Positions 27,815 through 36,647 of a stretch of DNA of 64,000 nucleotides are shown here, one piece after another. Each line of letters starts with the position of its first letter. Within the stretch, counting starts at the first letter, position 1. Source of the stretch: Endozoicomonas elysicola (GTDB lineage Bacteria; Pseudomonadota; Gammaproteobacteria; Pseudomonadales; Endozoicomonadaceae); contig NZ_JOJP01000001.1 in the NCBI RefSeq assembly GCF_000710775.1, positions 4,167,810-4,231,809 on the forward strand, in the 5' to 3' direction. The position numbers were made by a program, and so were the translations under genes. The notes beneath the pieces were generated by a model. That model was not told where the DNA came from, did no database searches, and saw only the letters and a list, made by a program, of their open reading frames with translations.

Positions 27815-28969
27815 TCATCGAGACCAGCGGTACACCATTACTGATGAGCCCGTATCACTAACACCCTGCATACCTGAAGACACGGCTCGAAGATTACGTC
27901 CCAAAGCGAGAGAATCTGCAAGTTGCCTCTCTGAGCCATCAATAGTCAGCTCAAGCTCTACAGTAGAGCCATTAACCTTGTGTACAGAAACGCCACGGAT
28001 AGCCGTCATTCTCCCAAGATACTTATGTAACGCTGCATAGTCTTCAAGACTGGAAACATTTTCAACCATCAGCAGTGTCTTACCACTGGCATCGGATGCA
28101 TCAATGCCATAGTGCCGGGATAGCGTCGAACCTACGAGATCTGCTGCAAGCTGGGTAACGCCAACCGCATCCAGGCCATCCACTGCAACAGACTGACTAA
28201 CACCACGAAATATCAGACTCAGTCGACCATAAAATAGTTCATTGTCTTGTGACAGAGAACGAGACAAACGCCCAGCCAGAATAGACTCAGAGCCATAGCG
28301 GCGAGATGCTTCCTGAATCTTTCCACTGAATCCTCCCCACACATCAACAGCAGAAATCGCAGCCGAATCCTCAAAATCCATCAATGGAAAGAGTACGGGT
28401 AGACCACGCTCTTGAAAGCTCTCAGCAAAAATATCAGGAAAGGCTTCAGAGGCATTAATAATTGAACGTCTTCCACCATTCTCTATAGCAAGCCACACCA
28501 GTGTAGAAGGTCGACTCTGCCCCCAAATCGCCACATTTGCACTACGCAGCAAACGATTTACCGCCTTTTCATCAAAGGTGGCCTGAAAAACCTGCTGACG
28601 ATTCAGCGAAGTATCATCTATACGAAAGCCAAACCTGCGAATATACGTTTCAGGTTTGGACATGGCACTCTGAATAACACTGTTCGACAGCACCTCACGC
28701 TGACCAGCCACCTTGACCAGCACCCCTGCCAGCGCACGGCTCATCGCATCAGCACGCTCTTTATAACCCTGCCCCGTTACCGGCACCTCCTGACTGTATA
28801 ACCCCTTCACCATGGCGGCTTCTGTTGGGCCTGGCAGAGAAGCCAGCACCAGAAAGCTTAACGTCAGGCAGGCAATCCGACCACCTGAGCGCACTCCCAG
28901 CATTAAAGAACGGGTCAATTGACTCGTTAGCTCTTGATAGAAAGCTTTGCATTGCATAGCCACAGGCAT
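27815..28969 (-). CDS. DUF2066 domain periplasmic protein
   Basis: 384 residues with an N-terminal secretion signal (IACLTLSFLVLASLPGPTEA); ATG 28903 gives a more typical signal length than 28969. The mature part begins VKGLYSQEVPVTGQGYKERADAMSRALAGVLVKVAGQREVL, the DUF2066 hallmark. Function unknown. Encoded divergently from purM, as in many gammaproteobacteria. Confidence 0.88.
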   Translation of the reverse strand: MPVAMQCKAFYQELTSQLTRSLMLGVRSGGRIACLTLSFLVLASLPGPTEAAMVKGLYSQEVPVTGQGYKERADAMSRALAGVLVKVAGQREVLSNSVIQSAMSKPETYIRRFGFRIDDTSLNRQQVFQATFDEKAVNRLLRSANVAIWGQSRPSTLVWLAIENGGRRSIINASEAFPDIFAESFQERGLPVLFPLMDFEDSAAISAVDVWGGFSGKIQEASRRYGSESILAGRLSRSLSQDNELFYGRLSLIFRGVSQSVAVDGLDAVGVTQLAADLVGSTLSRHYGIDASDASGKTLLMVENVSSLEDYAALHKYLGRMTAIRGVSVHKVNGSTVELELTIDGSERQLADSLALGRNLRAVSSGMQGVSDTGSSVMVYRWSR

Positions 28970-29327
28970 CTAAAAAACCCTGTTCATAAAAATCAAATGA
29001 CTGTAATTCTGCCACAACTTACAAGAAAAATACTGTTTTTACACGGCACCCCGCCCTCCTCTATGCTTTGTGACCAGTATTGACCTACCACAAGGAGAGG
29101 ACAGATTTCCCCATTAAGATGTCTGAAAAGTGCGACAAATCAGTAACAACATTGCGATAAACCCCGCACCCTCCTAGAATAGCCGCCTTCATCCACCCAA
29201 ACAGCCCTGGATTGGAAATGGCTTCTGGCTGGACGCAGCCTTGGGTCAGGCTCATTCCTGGCAAAAGAAAACCGCTACCGGTTATCCCCGGTGGTAGCAA
29301 GCTCTGGCAACAAGCGGATTCATATCA
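28970..29327 (+). other. DUF2066-purM divergent spacer (358 bp)
   Basis: No gene seen. It holds the purM promoter at 29152-29180 and, downstream of it, about 140 bases of leader with small inverted repeats (GCTACC / GGTAGC at about 29288-29312 and GCCT / AGGC). No PurR-type operator was recognised. Confidence 0.6.
29152..29180 (+). promoter_or_regulatory. Probable sigma-70 promoter of purM
   Basis: TTGCGA, 17 bases, TAGAAT. Good match to the sigma-70 pattern with ideal spacing. Predicted start near 29187 leaves a ~140-base untranslated leader before purM. Confidence 0.55.
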
Positions 29328-30374
29328 ATGAACAAATCGGATTCCAGAACCTCCCTGAGTTACAAGGATGCAGGTGTCGACATCGACGCTGGAAACGCTC
29401 TGGTCGAGCGAATTAAACAGGTTGCAAAAGCCACTTCACGCCCGGAGGTGATGGGTGGACTGGGAGGTTTTGGAGCACTCTGCCAACTGCCATCAGGCTA
29501 TCGGGAGCCGGTCCTGGTTTCCGGCACTGACGGTGTGGGCACCAAACTAAAGCTGGCCATGGATCTTGGCATGCATGACGACATTGGTATCGATCTGGTC
29601 GCTATGTGCGTCAACGACCTGCTGGTCTGTGGAGCAGAGCCCCTGTTCTTTCTGGATTACTATGCCACAGGCAAACTGAATGTGGATGTAGCTGAGCGGG
29701 TTGTCACCGGCATTGGCAAGGGCTGTGAACAGTCAGGTTGCGCCCTCATTGGTGGAGAAACCGCTGAAATGCCTGGCATGTACCAGGGTGATGACTACGA
29801 CCTTGCCGGCTTCTGTGTTGGCGTAGTAGAAAAGTCAGAAATCATTGATGGCAGCAAAGTATCAGCAGGCGATGTTCTGATTGGGCTGAAATCCAGTGGC
29901 CCTCACTCCAATGGCTACTCCCTGGTTCGAAAAGTACTGGAAGTTGCCGGTGTGGATCTCAACGGTTCACTTGAAGGAAAGCCGCTTGCAGAACATTTGA
30001 TGGCCCCGACCCGCATTTACGTAAAATCACTGCTGCAACTGCAAAAAGAGCTGCCTATTCATGCCATGGCACACATTACCGGTGGCGGTCTGCCAGAGAA
30101 CCTGCCAAGAGTTATTCCCCAGGGTTGCCGTGCTGTGATTAACACACAGAGCTGGGAAATTCCGGCGATCTTCCGTTTCCTTCAGGAAAAAGGCAATATT
30201 GACGCTTTTGAGCTGTACCGGACGTTTAACTGCGGTATTGGCATGGTTCTTTGCGTTCCCAAGAGCCATCAGGAGCAGGCTGTTAACCGTCTGGCAGAGC
30301 TGGGGGAAGAAAGTGTCATTATTGGCCACATCGAAGCAACTGATAGTGATGCTGAGCCTGTAATCTTTCAATAA
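29328..30374 (+). CDS. purM: Phosphoribosylformylglycinamidine cyclo-ligase (AIR synthetase)
   Basis: 348 residues, full length. Catalyses ATP-dependent ring closure of FGAM to AIR, fifth step of purine synthesis. Conserved stretches: [78 protein letters not shown] and [13 protein letters not shown]. Followed by purN, as usual. Confidence 0.98.
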   Translation: MNKSDSRTSLSYKDAGVDIDAGNALVERIKQVAKATSRPEVMGGLGGFGALCQLPSGYREPVLVSGTDGVGTKLKLAMDLGMHDDIGIDLVAMCVNDLLVCGAEPLFFLDYYATGKLNVDVAERVVTGIGKGCEQSGCALIGGETAEMPGMYQGDDYDLAGFCVGVVEKSEIIDGSKVSAGDVLIGLKSSGPHSNGYSLVRKVLEVAGVDLNGSLEGKPLAEHLMAPTRIYVKSLLQLQKELPIHAMAHITGGGLPENLPRVIPQGCRAVINTQSWEIPAIFRFLQEKGNIDAFELYRTFNCGIGMVLCVPKSHQEQAVNRLAELGEESVIIGHIEATDSDAEPVIFQ

Positions 30375-30435
30375 CAGCGTCCAATGATCGGAACTTTTAA
30401 GATTTCTTTCTGACCAATATCAGGACTGCTTCCCA

Positions 30436-30465
30436 GGAGTCTGTCGGACTTAGCCGACAGGCTCC
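30436..30465. repeat. REP-like hairpin between purM and purN
   Basis: GGAGTCTGTCGG / CCGACAGGCTCC, a 12-bp stem with one T-G pair and a 6-base loop. It sits in the 152-base purM-purN spacer and has the look of a short dispersed palindromic unit rather than a terminator, since no U-run follows. Confidence 0.5.
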
Positions 30466-30526
30466 CAGAGGCCGTTCAGCTCGGCTCTGAACACACAAAC
30501 CATCGAAAACCATTCAGGAAACAGCA

Positions 30527-31189
30527 GTGAGCGAGAAAAAGCGAGTTGTCGTTCTGCTATCAGGAAACGGCAGTAACCTTCAGGCACTTCTGGATCAAGA
30601 GCATAACCACAGTTATCAAATTGTTGGCGTCATCAGTAACGTGCCAGAAGCCTATGGGCTGGAAAGAGCAAGACAGCACAAAGTTGCAGCCCTTGGCCTG
30701 GACTACAAGGTATTTTCTTCCCGGGGCGCCTTTGACCAGCGCTTGGTTGAGGAGGTTAAGCGCTTTGAGCCGGACCTTGTGGTACTGGCCGGTTATATGA
30801 AAATTCTCAGCCCAGAGTTTGTAGAAAAATTCGCTGGCAGACTGATCAATGTTCATCCATCCCTGCTACCTGAATACAAAGGCCTTGGCACCTATCGCCG
30901 AGTACTTGCCGATAAAAAGACCCGGCATGGCTGTACCGTCCACTTTGTAACACCCGAGCTGGACAGTGGTGCCCATATCATTCAGGCTTCACTTAATGTC
31001 GAGCCCACTGATAATGAAGAAAGTCTGAAGCAGCGTGTTCAGGCCATGGAGCATCAGATTTATCCTCTGGCTGTACATCTGATTACCTCTGGCAGACTTC
31101 AGCTGAAAGGTGACAAAGCGGTACTGGATGATCACCCCATTGACCCACTGGGCTACCAACTGCAGGAAAACGCCCTGGAACTGGCATGA
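30527..31189 (+). CDS. purN: Phosphoribosylglycinamide formyltransferase
   Basis: 220 residues. Transfers a formyl group from 10-formyltetrahydrofolate to GAR. N-terminal LLSGNGSNLQALLDQ, the catalytic INVHPSLLPEYKGLGTY loop and the distal acidic motif VTPELDSGAHIIQA are intact. Starts at GTG with AGGAA 7 bases upstream. The stop overlaps the first start of the DUF3108 gene by 4 bases. Confidence 0.97.
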   Translation: MSEKKRVVVLLSGNGSNLQALLDQEHNHSYQIVGVISNVPEAYGLERARQHKVAALGLDYKVFSSRGAFDQRLVEEVKRFEPDLVVLAGYMKILSPEFVEKFAGRLINVHPSLLPEYKGLGTYRRVLADKKTRHGCTVHFVTPELDSGAHIIQASLNVEPTDNEESLKQRVQAMEHQIYPLAVHLITSGRLQLKGDKAVLDDHPIDPLGYQLQENALELA

Positions 31190-32070
31190 TTAATCAGGTT
31201 CAACCATTTTTTCATCGCCTCAAAGCGAACATGAAAAACTCAATGACGACTCACCTCAGCCAATACAGAGCGCGCTCTCTGAGCGCTGTACTGGCCATGT
31301 CGTTATTGGCCGTGGGAAATACGGGTTTTGCCGCCACCAGCACAAACCCGAGGCAAAGCCCCGACCGGGTGAAAGCCCCTGCTTTCACGCTCAAGCCCTA
31401 TTCGGCGACCTACAAGGCATCCATCAAAGGTGTACCCTTTGGAGGTTCTGGCGAACGATCTCTGACCAAAAATGCGGACGGCACCTGGACGCTTGAGTTC
31501 AGTGCCGATGCAGCTTTTTTTGGCATGAAAGAAACCAGCCATTTTGCCAGTGAAGGTGCACAGCTGGTCTCCAATCAGTACGTTCAACAACGAACCGGTC
31601 TTGGGAAAAAACCAACGGAATACGCCACCTTTGACTGGACCAGCAATAAGGTTAACTGGCAACAGGGGGACAGACAGTGGTCGATGGACCTGAAACCGGA
31701 AACACTGGACAACCTGAGTTATCAGCTGAAATTGCGTATGGATCTGACTGCTGCCCATGGCAAACAGCTGAGCTATGACGTTGCCGATGATGATGAAGTC
31801 TATCAACGTAAATTCATCATCGAAGGCGAAGAGACATTAAAAACCGACCTGGGCAACCTGAAAACCGTCCGGGTAAAAATTCAGCGCAAGAGCGACAATC
31901 GTGCCACCTGGATCTGGTTTGCCAAAAACTACGACTACTTTCTGGTAAAGCTACTGCAGGAAGAAAAAGGCACGGCCTATACCATTGAGATCAAAGAGGC
32001 TTCCATTGATGGCAAGCCACTGAAAAAGAAACAAACGACAAAACTGTCTGAAAGACCTAAACATCCCTGA
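31186..32070 (+). CDS. DUF3108 domain periplasmic protein
   Basis: Up to 294 residues; start 31186 overlaps purN (ATGA), though ATG 31231 gives a normal signal peptide (LSAVLAMSLLAVGNTGFAA). The DUF3108 domain begins PYSATYKASIKGVPFGGSGERSL and ends near AYTIEIKEAS with a basic tail. Function unknown; gene order after purMN is the common one in related bacteria. Confidence 0.85.
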   Translation: MINQVQPFFHRLKANMKNSMTTHLSQYRARSLSAVLAMSLLAVGNTGFAATSTNPRQSPDRVKAPAFTLKPYSATYKASIKGVPFGGSGERSLTKNADGTWTLEFSADAAFFGMKETSHFASEGAQLVSNQYVQQRTGLGKKPTEYATFDWTSNKVNWQQGDRQWSMDLKPETLDNLSYQLKLRMDLTAAHGKQLSYDVADDDEVYQRKFIIEGEETLKTDLGNLKTVRVKIQRKSDNRATWIWFAKNYDYFLVKLLQEEKGTAYTIEIKEASIDGKPLKKKQTTKLSERPKHP

Positions 32071-32110
32071 TCCATAGATTTCTTATACCTAAAACCTGAA
32101 GGAGCCTGAA

Positions 32111-32518
32111 GTGCGATTTCTTCACACCATGCTGCGTGTCGGTAACCTTGATCGATCCATCCAGTTTTACACTGAAATTCTCGGTATGAAGCTGCTGAGA
32201 AAACACGATAACAAAGAGTATAAATACACCCTCGCTTTTGTTGGCTATGCCGATGAGTCTGAACAGGCCGTGATTGAACTGACCTACAACTGGGGCACTG
32301 AAAAGTACGATCTTGGCAACGCTTTTGGTCATGTCGCTCTGGGTGCTGATGATATTTATGCCACCTGTGACACCATCCGCAAGGCTGGCGGAAAGATCAC
32401 TCGCGAGCCGGGCCCTGTTCTCGGTGGTTCTACTGAAATTGCGTTTGTAGAAGATCCGGATGGCTACAAAATAGAACTGATTCAATCCAAAGCCGCTTCT
32501 GAAGGTCTTAACGGCTAG
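32111..32518 (+). CDS. gloA: Lactoylglutathione lyase (glyoxalase I)
   Basis: 135 residues, two-unit VOC metalloenzyme that isomerises the methylglyoxal-glutathione hemithioacetal. Metal ligands are visible in [23 protein letters not shown] (His), QAVIELTYN (Glu), [10 protein letters not shown] (His) and GYKIELIQ (Glu). Starts at GTG with GGAG 7 bases upstream. Full length. Confidence 0.96.
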   Translation: MRFLHTMLRVGNLDRSIQFYTEILGMKLLRKHDNKEYKYTLAFVGYADESEQAVIELTYNWGTEKYDLGNAFGHVALGADDIYATCDTIRKAGGKITREPGPVLGGSTEIAFVEDPDGYKIELIQSKAASEGLNG

Positions 32519-32553
32519 TCCTGACTTTCTTTCTAATCGAGCAGAGTGGTAAA

Positions 32554-32718
32554 TTAGTTCTGTGGAGCTAACTTATACCCTATGGATTTCAAGTTGCTGC
32601 GCGGCGGCAAATGAGCGAAGCCATGGGAGCATAGAAATACTATGTGACCATGGTGAACGAATGCAGCCGACAAAGTAGCAGCTTGAAAGGCGACGGGTAT
32701 AAGGATTCACAGAACTAA
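32554..32718. repeat. Nested palindromic repeat, copy D (core 32573-32702, 130 bp)
   Basis: Core ends TTATACCC (32573) and GGGTATAA (32702), with inner arms TTTCAAGTTGCTGC / GTAGCAGCTTGAAA and a central CATAG...CTATG. Around it lies an 11-bp perfect outer inverted repeat TTAGTTCTGTG (32554-32564) / CACAGAACTAA (32708-32718). The architecture, though not the terminal sequence, resembles the ATACCAATT repeats elsewhere in the window. It fills the gloA-mltC spacer. Confidence 0.8.
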
Positions 32719-32726
32719 TAAACGAC

Positions 32727-33881
32727 ATGGATGCCACGATGCCACGTCTTCGCAACCTCATCTTACTGACTGCGTTATCATCACCGCTGATCACCAGCTG
32801 CTCGACTGAGCAGGCGACCAGCTATGCGGCCAACTACGTTACCAAAGCGGCTCTGAAAGAACTCAGACCTGCTGGTGATGTTATTTCCGTTGGCATCGAT
32901 CTGGAAAAGGATGTTATCGCCTTTGAAGCACTGGTTCGCATCTTAATCAAAGAGGCCAGAGTGACCTGGGGTGATGAGAAAAAAGCCAGCAGTAAAGAGT
33001 ATGTGAAATACACCAATCACTACCGCACCCGGGTTTTCGTGGACTTTGAATCCGGCAAAGTCCACGTGGAAACCGTAGACCGCTCAGACCTGAGAAAGGC
33101 AATAGCCGCCATATTGCTAACACCTTATGCGCCAGATCAGGTTGACCTGTTCAGCGATAAAGATGTCCCTGTTGGTGAAGAGCCCATGCTCTATCATCAG
33201 GTTCTCGACCATGAGAACCAGCCCATTCGATGGGAGTGGCGCGCCCTGAGGTATGCCGACTACCTGATTCAGAATCAGCTGACAACACACAGTACCCCCA
33301 AAGGCCTTGCCTATGCCGTGAATTTTAACCTGGTGGATGATCACCTGTCTCAACGACAGTACCAATATGCCAGCTTGGTTCGAAAGCACGCTCGAATATA
33401 CGGAGTAGAAGAGAGCTTGATCTATGCGGTAATTCGAACTGAAAGCAGCTTCAACCCCTATGCAGTCAGTTCATCGAATGCCTATGGACTGATGCAAATC
33501 ATTCCAAGAACAGCGGGTCGCGATGTTTTCGACAAGGTGAAAAATAAGCCTGGTCAACCCAGCAAAAACTGGCTCTTTCAGCCCCATAACAATATCGATA
33601 CCGGAACGGCATATCTGTCTCTGCTGGAAAATCACTACCTGAAGAACATCAGAGACCCATTGTCACGGAAATATACGATTATCTCCGCCTATAACGGGGG
33701 CGCCGGTAATGTATTTGCCACCTTTGACCGCAACCGAGAGCGCGCCATACAGAAAATCAATGGTCTAAAACCCAACCAGGTGTATTGGGCGCTGACACAG
33801 CGACACCCACGAGGGGAAAGCAGACGGTACTTGGAAAAAGTCTCTACAGCTCAGAAGGATTTTTATAAAGGGAATATATAA
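32727..33881 (+). CDS. mltC: Membrane-bound lytic murein transglycosylase C
   Basis: 384 residues (380 if ATG 32739 is used). Lipoprotein signal ending in LITSC, so the protein is anchored to the outer membrane. MltC N-terminal domain (about 45-190) is followed by an SLT lysozyme-like domain with the catalytic Glu239 in AVIRTESSFNPYA, AYGLMQIIPRTAGRDVF and YNGGAGN. Cleaves peptidoglycan glycan strands to 1,6-anhydro products. Confidence 0.96.
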   Translation: MDATMPRLRNLILLTALSSPLITSCSTEQATSYAANYVTKAALKELRPAGDVISVGIDLEKDVIAFEALVRILIKEARVTWGDEKKASSKEYVKYTNHYRTRVFVDFESGKVHVETVDRSDLRKAIAAILLTPYAPDQVDLFSDKDVPVGEEPMLYHQVLDHENQPIRWEWRALRYADYLIQNQLTTHSTPKGLAYAVNFNLVDDHLSQRQYQYASLVRKHARIYGVEESLIYAVIRTESSFNPYAVSSSNAYGLMQIIPRTAGRDVFDKVKNKPGQPSKNWLFQPHNNIDTGTAYLSLLENHYLKNIRDPLSRKYTIISAYNGGAGNVFATFDRNRERAIQKINGLKPNQVYWALTQRHPRGESRRYLEKVSTAQKDFYKGNI

Positions 33882-34193
33882 TTCCCTGAATGACTTCCTA
33901 TTTTCACCACAAAGGCACGAAGCCACAGAGGAAATAAAAAATCTTTTCCTCTGTGGCTTCGTGCCTTTGTGGTAAGTTTTTTCTTTATAGGAGTTCTTTC
34001 AGCATATTTCTAAGAACCTTCCTCAGACGATTTCTGTACTTCCGCCGTTTTAGTGAACACCAAAATCTGACTAAAATAGGGATTTTTATATTTTTTGAAA
34101 TACACTAGCCAAACAAGTTATTAACTGACTTTTAATAATTTTCTAAGTTTTTAAAACTCTAAGAAACATAACATCAACAAAAAATGGATTTTT
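33882..34193. other. mltC to orphan-gene spacer (312 bp)
   Basis: Contains the long hairpin at 33906-33973; the rest (33990-34193) is AT-rich and shows no gene. It marks the start of an accessory pocket that runs to about 36.6 kb. Confidence 0.6.
33906..33973. repeat. Perfect 29-bp inverted repeat (long hairpin)
   Basis: Arms at 33906-33934 and 33945-33973 are exact reverse complements over 29 bases, with a 10-base loop. The arm contains the units CCACAAAGGCACGAAG and CCACAGAGG. A diverged relative built from the same units (ACCACGAAGG, CACAAAGA, ACACGAAG) lies at 39982-40060. The stem follows mltC and could also stop transcription. Confidence 0.85.
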
Positions 34194-34595
34194 ATGAGCA
34201 AGTACGAAACATGGAGGACAAGGCAATACTGGCATTCAGTAGGTGGTTATTTAATAGAAGAATTCCACGCAATAAAACCCGATAAAGCAATCCAGGTTCA
34301 CAAAAGAGCTATTGATGGAATCATTGTTTTAGGCATAGAAAAGGGAAGACAAGCTGGCGAGCAATATGATTTTCAAAATAAAGATATCATCGTTGTTCAG
34401 ACAAAAAAAAATACCCTGGGTATGCATTTGATGGGACAGGCTTATTTTTCTGCAAAAATCATGGAACGCTTCCAGCCAAAATCTATAAAATCCGTAGCCA
34501 TTTGTGGATCCCCTGACTCAGAGATGCAAGCCCTATGCGATCAACATAATATCGAAGTTATTATCATCCCTGAATCAGATAAGCCTGATAATTAA
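34194..34595 (+). CDS. Orphan protein, possible PD-(D/E)xK nuclease-fold domain
   Basis: 133 residues, not recognised as a named family. The order GGYLIEEFHAI (helix with Glu), DGIIVLG (strand starting with Asp) and KDIIVVQTKK (strand with Gln-x-Lys) matches the D...(E/Q)xK core of Mrr-like restriction-endonuclease folds. A second alpha-beta half (IKSVAICGSPDSEMQALCDQHNIEVIII) follows. AT-richer than flanking housekeeping genes, with poor ribosome-binding site. No methylase or other restriction gene is adjacent, so a nuclease role is only a structural guess. Confidence 0.6.
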   Translation: MSKYETWRTRQYWHSVGGYLIEEFHAIKPDKAIQVHKRAIDGIIVLGIEKGRQAGEQYDFQNKDIIVVQTKKNTLGMHLMGQAYFSAKIMERFQPKSIKSVAICGSPDSEMQALCDQHNIEVIIIPESDKPDN

Positions 34596-34766
34596 TCCAT
34601 ATGCTCTAAGCCCCCGCAAAAAAGGGGCAGATTTTTCATCCTACACTAATAAAAAATTGTCCCCTACCCTCCCTCACCAAACCTGGGAAGCTTTCCCCCC
34701 ATAGAGGCAAAACCAGAGTTTTGATACTAGCCTTTATCCTTCTCTCTTATAGAAGAGGTTGGTTAG

Positions 34767-35462
34767 ATGGTTAAACAAATCTTCAACGACAGAGTCTTGG
34801 TGTTAACGCTGTTTTGTCTATTATCCCAATGGGTCCAGACAGCCCCTGCCAACAGTCAGTGCGCCAGCGGTTTAAGTGCCGGTAATATTTCAGTCACGCT
34901 TGAGGGACGTGGTTTCTTTTTAGCGACGGATCAGGTGAGTTACGATCAGGATAAAAAACTGACTGTGGTTGCTCCACAGGCAGCCTGGTTAGACGACATG
35001 AAGCCAGAGCATTTGCAGCAACTGAAAGATTTCAGCCTGAATGATTTGTCGGAGCTGGCTGGACTGATGAACAAGGGAATCCAGAAATCGCCTTTGGTTA
35101 TCGATATCAGCATCCGGCGGTTTGACAATGATTCCATCATCATGAAACCACTGGATGTGAATGCGGTCGACTACGAGAACGGTAATTTACTGCTGACACT
35201 GAATCGTCCGGTGAATATCCCGCCAGTACTTGAGAATACTTCCATTCTCTTCAGAACCTGGCATCAGCCAACCGAGGATTCGTTGTCTACCGCGCTCGGA
35301 GGGCCAAGACCGATGAAAGCCGTTTGCTGCGACTGCAGTGGTGGCTGTGCCGCTTTATGGATTTTACTCGCGTGGTGTACGAAGTGTGTCAGCTTTCAGG
35401 GTGGTGAATACTGTTGCTCATCTTGCCATATGCCGCCAGCACCGGGAGAAACCTGCCCCTGA
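34767..35462 (+). CDS. Secreted orphan protein with cysteine-rich C-terminus
   Basis: 231 residues, not recognised. N-terminal secretion signal (VLVLTLFCLLSQWVQTAPA). The middle region is acidic and strand/helix-mixed without known motifs. The last ~45 residues hold ten cysteines in clusters (CCDC-x3-C, C-x2-C, CC-x2-C, C) beside a hydrophobic ALWILLAW. In the oxidising periplasm or outside the cell these would form several disulphides or bind metal. It sits alone in the accessory pocket. Confidence 0.7.
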   Translation: MVKQIFNDRVLVLTLFCLLSQWVQTAPANSQCASGLSAGNISVTLEGRGFFLATDQVSYDQDKKLTVVAPQAAWLDDMKPEHLQQLKDFSLNDLSELAGLMNKGIQKSPLVIDISIRRFDNDSIIMKPLDVNAVDYENGNLLLTLNRPVNIPPVLENTSILFRTWHQPTEDSLSTALGGPRPMKAVCCDCSGGCAALWILLAWCTKCVSFQGGEYCCSSCHMPPAPGETCP

Positions 35463-35732
35463 TTTTTCTGACGTCTAATGATTAAACCTCTGCCTGATGC
35501 CGGGTACGAAACTGGAGTCAGATCTTTCATCGTGCATTGATAAGTAGTCCAGCCCCAACCTTGGTGATGCATCATCAAAGGTCGGCCCCAGTTTTTCGGG
35601 CTTTTTTCCATCACCTTATCAGTCAGGCATAAAGAATCATCGAGCGACCGGGTAGATGTAGGAGGCAGGATAAAGCCAAGGCCTGAGATGAGTAGAGATA
35701 GTCCCCTTTTATTGAATGGTACGTCAGGCATT

Positions 35733-36431
35733 CTACTTTGCGGGTGAAACCCATGTAAGAGATGGAACATAGTGAAAGCTGATATTGAATGCCTGTAAAC
35801 GCCTGATACCAGGAGCAAGGGCGTTGTACGCTAACGTAAACCGGCCAATTTCACCAACGTATAACTGATCGCTCTTTCTACGAACGCCGAGCTTTTCATG
35901 AATGGGTGTACTATCAACATCATCGTAATAAAAGCCTGCTCGAAACTCGTACTTGCCATTGTTGTCACAACGAAGTGCGTTGACTCCATGCATCTCTTCA
36001 GCAGAACAGCTTTCCAGTTTGCCCCAAAAAATATGTCTATTATTTTCCCCGTCACGGTATCTTAGCAACTCCGTAAAACGCAGGTCTTCAAGCGGTGAAG
36101 GCTTACCTCTAGAGGCATCAATCGATAGGGGTAATTTATCCCAGCCTTCCTGTTTCACAGGTTCTGTTCTAGGAGGTACAACCTCAGCCCCCAGAAAGAA
36201 TGAAGAAAAATGAGCAGCCTCTTTATCAAAAGAGGTCGTTTTAGAAGCAGAAAGAGCAGGTAAAGAGCAAGCTCTCTTACTTAACGTTTCAATGCTTTTG
36301 TATCCACCACGAAGGTCTGGCTCTGAAGACACATTCCTTAATTGTTTTATTGAGTTTTTCTCTTGATTGTTTTCTTTTAAACCCTGCTCCCAAGAGCCAC
36401 AGACAGCCAAGCCCAAACCTTTCACCAACAT
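35733..36431 (-). CDS. Orphan protein, function unknown
   Basis: About 232 residues from ATG 36431 (the frame is open from a TTG at 36455). Short hydrophobic N-terminus GLGLAVC may be a poor lipoprotein signal, but the residue before Cys is Val. The first ~110 residues are polar and low in structure; the remainder has a beta-rich look (HIFWGKLES; KYEFRAGFYYDDVDS; QLYVGEIGRFTLAYNAL; AFNISFHYVPS). No family recognised. Minus strand, with no close partner. Confidence 0.5.
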   Translation of the reverse strand: MLVKGLGLAVCGSWEQGLKENNQEKNSIKQLRNVSSEPDLRGGYKSIETLSKRACSLPALSASKTTSFDKEAAHFSSFFLGAEVVPPRTEPVKQEGWDKLPLSIDASRGKPSPLEDLRFTELLRYRDGENNRHIFWGKLESCSAEEMHGVNALRCDNNGKYEFRAGFYYDDVDSTPIHEKLGVRRKSDQLYVGEIGRFTLAYNALAPGIRRLQAFNISFHYVPSLTWVSPAK

Positions 36432-36647
36432 GCAAATACTACTCTTAATCCTCAAACAAGGGGCTAAGAGTAGTCAAAGGACTAGACGGTATTCCAAAAA
36501 ATTTACGGTACCTGTACTACGAGTGTTAACGTTTCGTCGCGTACTCAGCGAATAAACATCAACAGGCCCTTAAAGCATTTAAAAATTTAGACTGTAGCTT
36601 GATCACTTAATGTGTGGCCTACATTTGGAAATGCAGGCCTTCCGTTT

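Noticed and set aside
34620-35600. GGGGCAGAT/GGAGTCAGATC-type motifs near 34.62 kb and 35.51 kb reminiscent of REP-associated transposase ends
   Set aside because: Matches are short, no transposase is present, and the paired hairpin structure is not clear.
35396-35818. 140-codon minus-strand frame between the two orphan genes
   Set aside because: Overlaps the ends of both neighbours and lacks coding character; start is in the coding end of the neighbouring gene.
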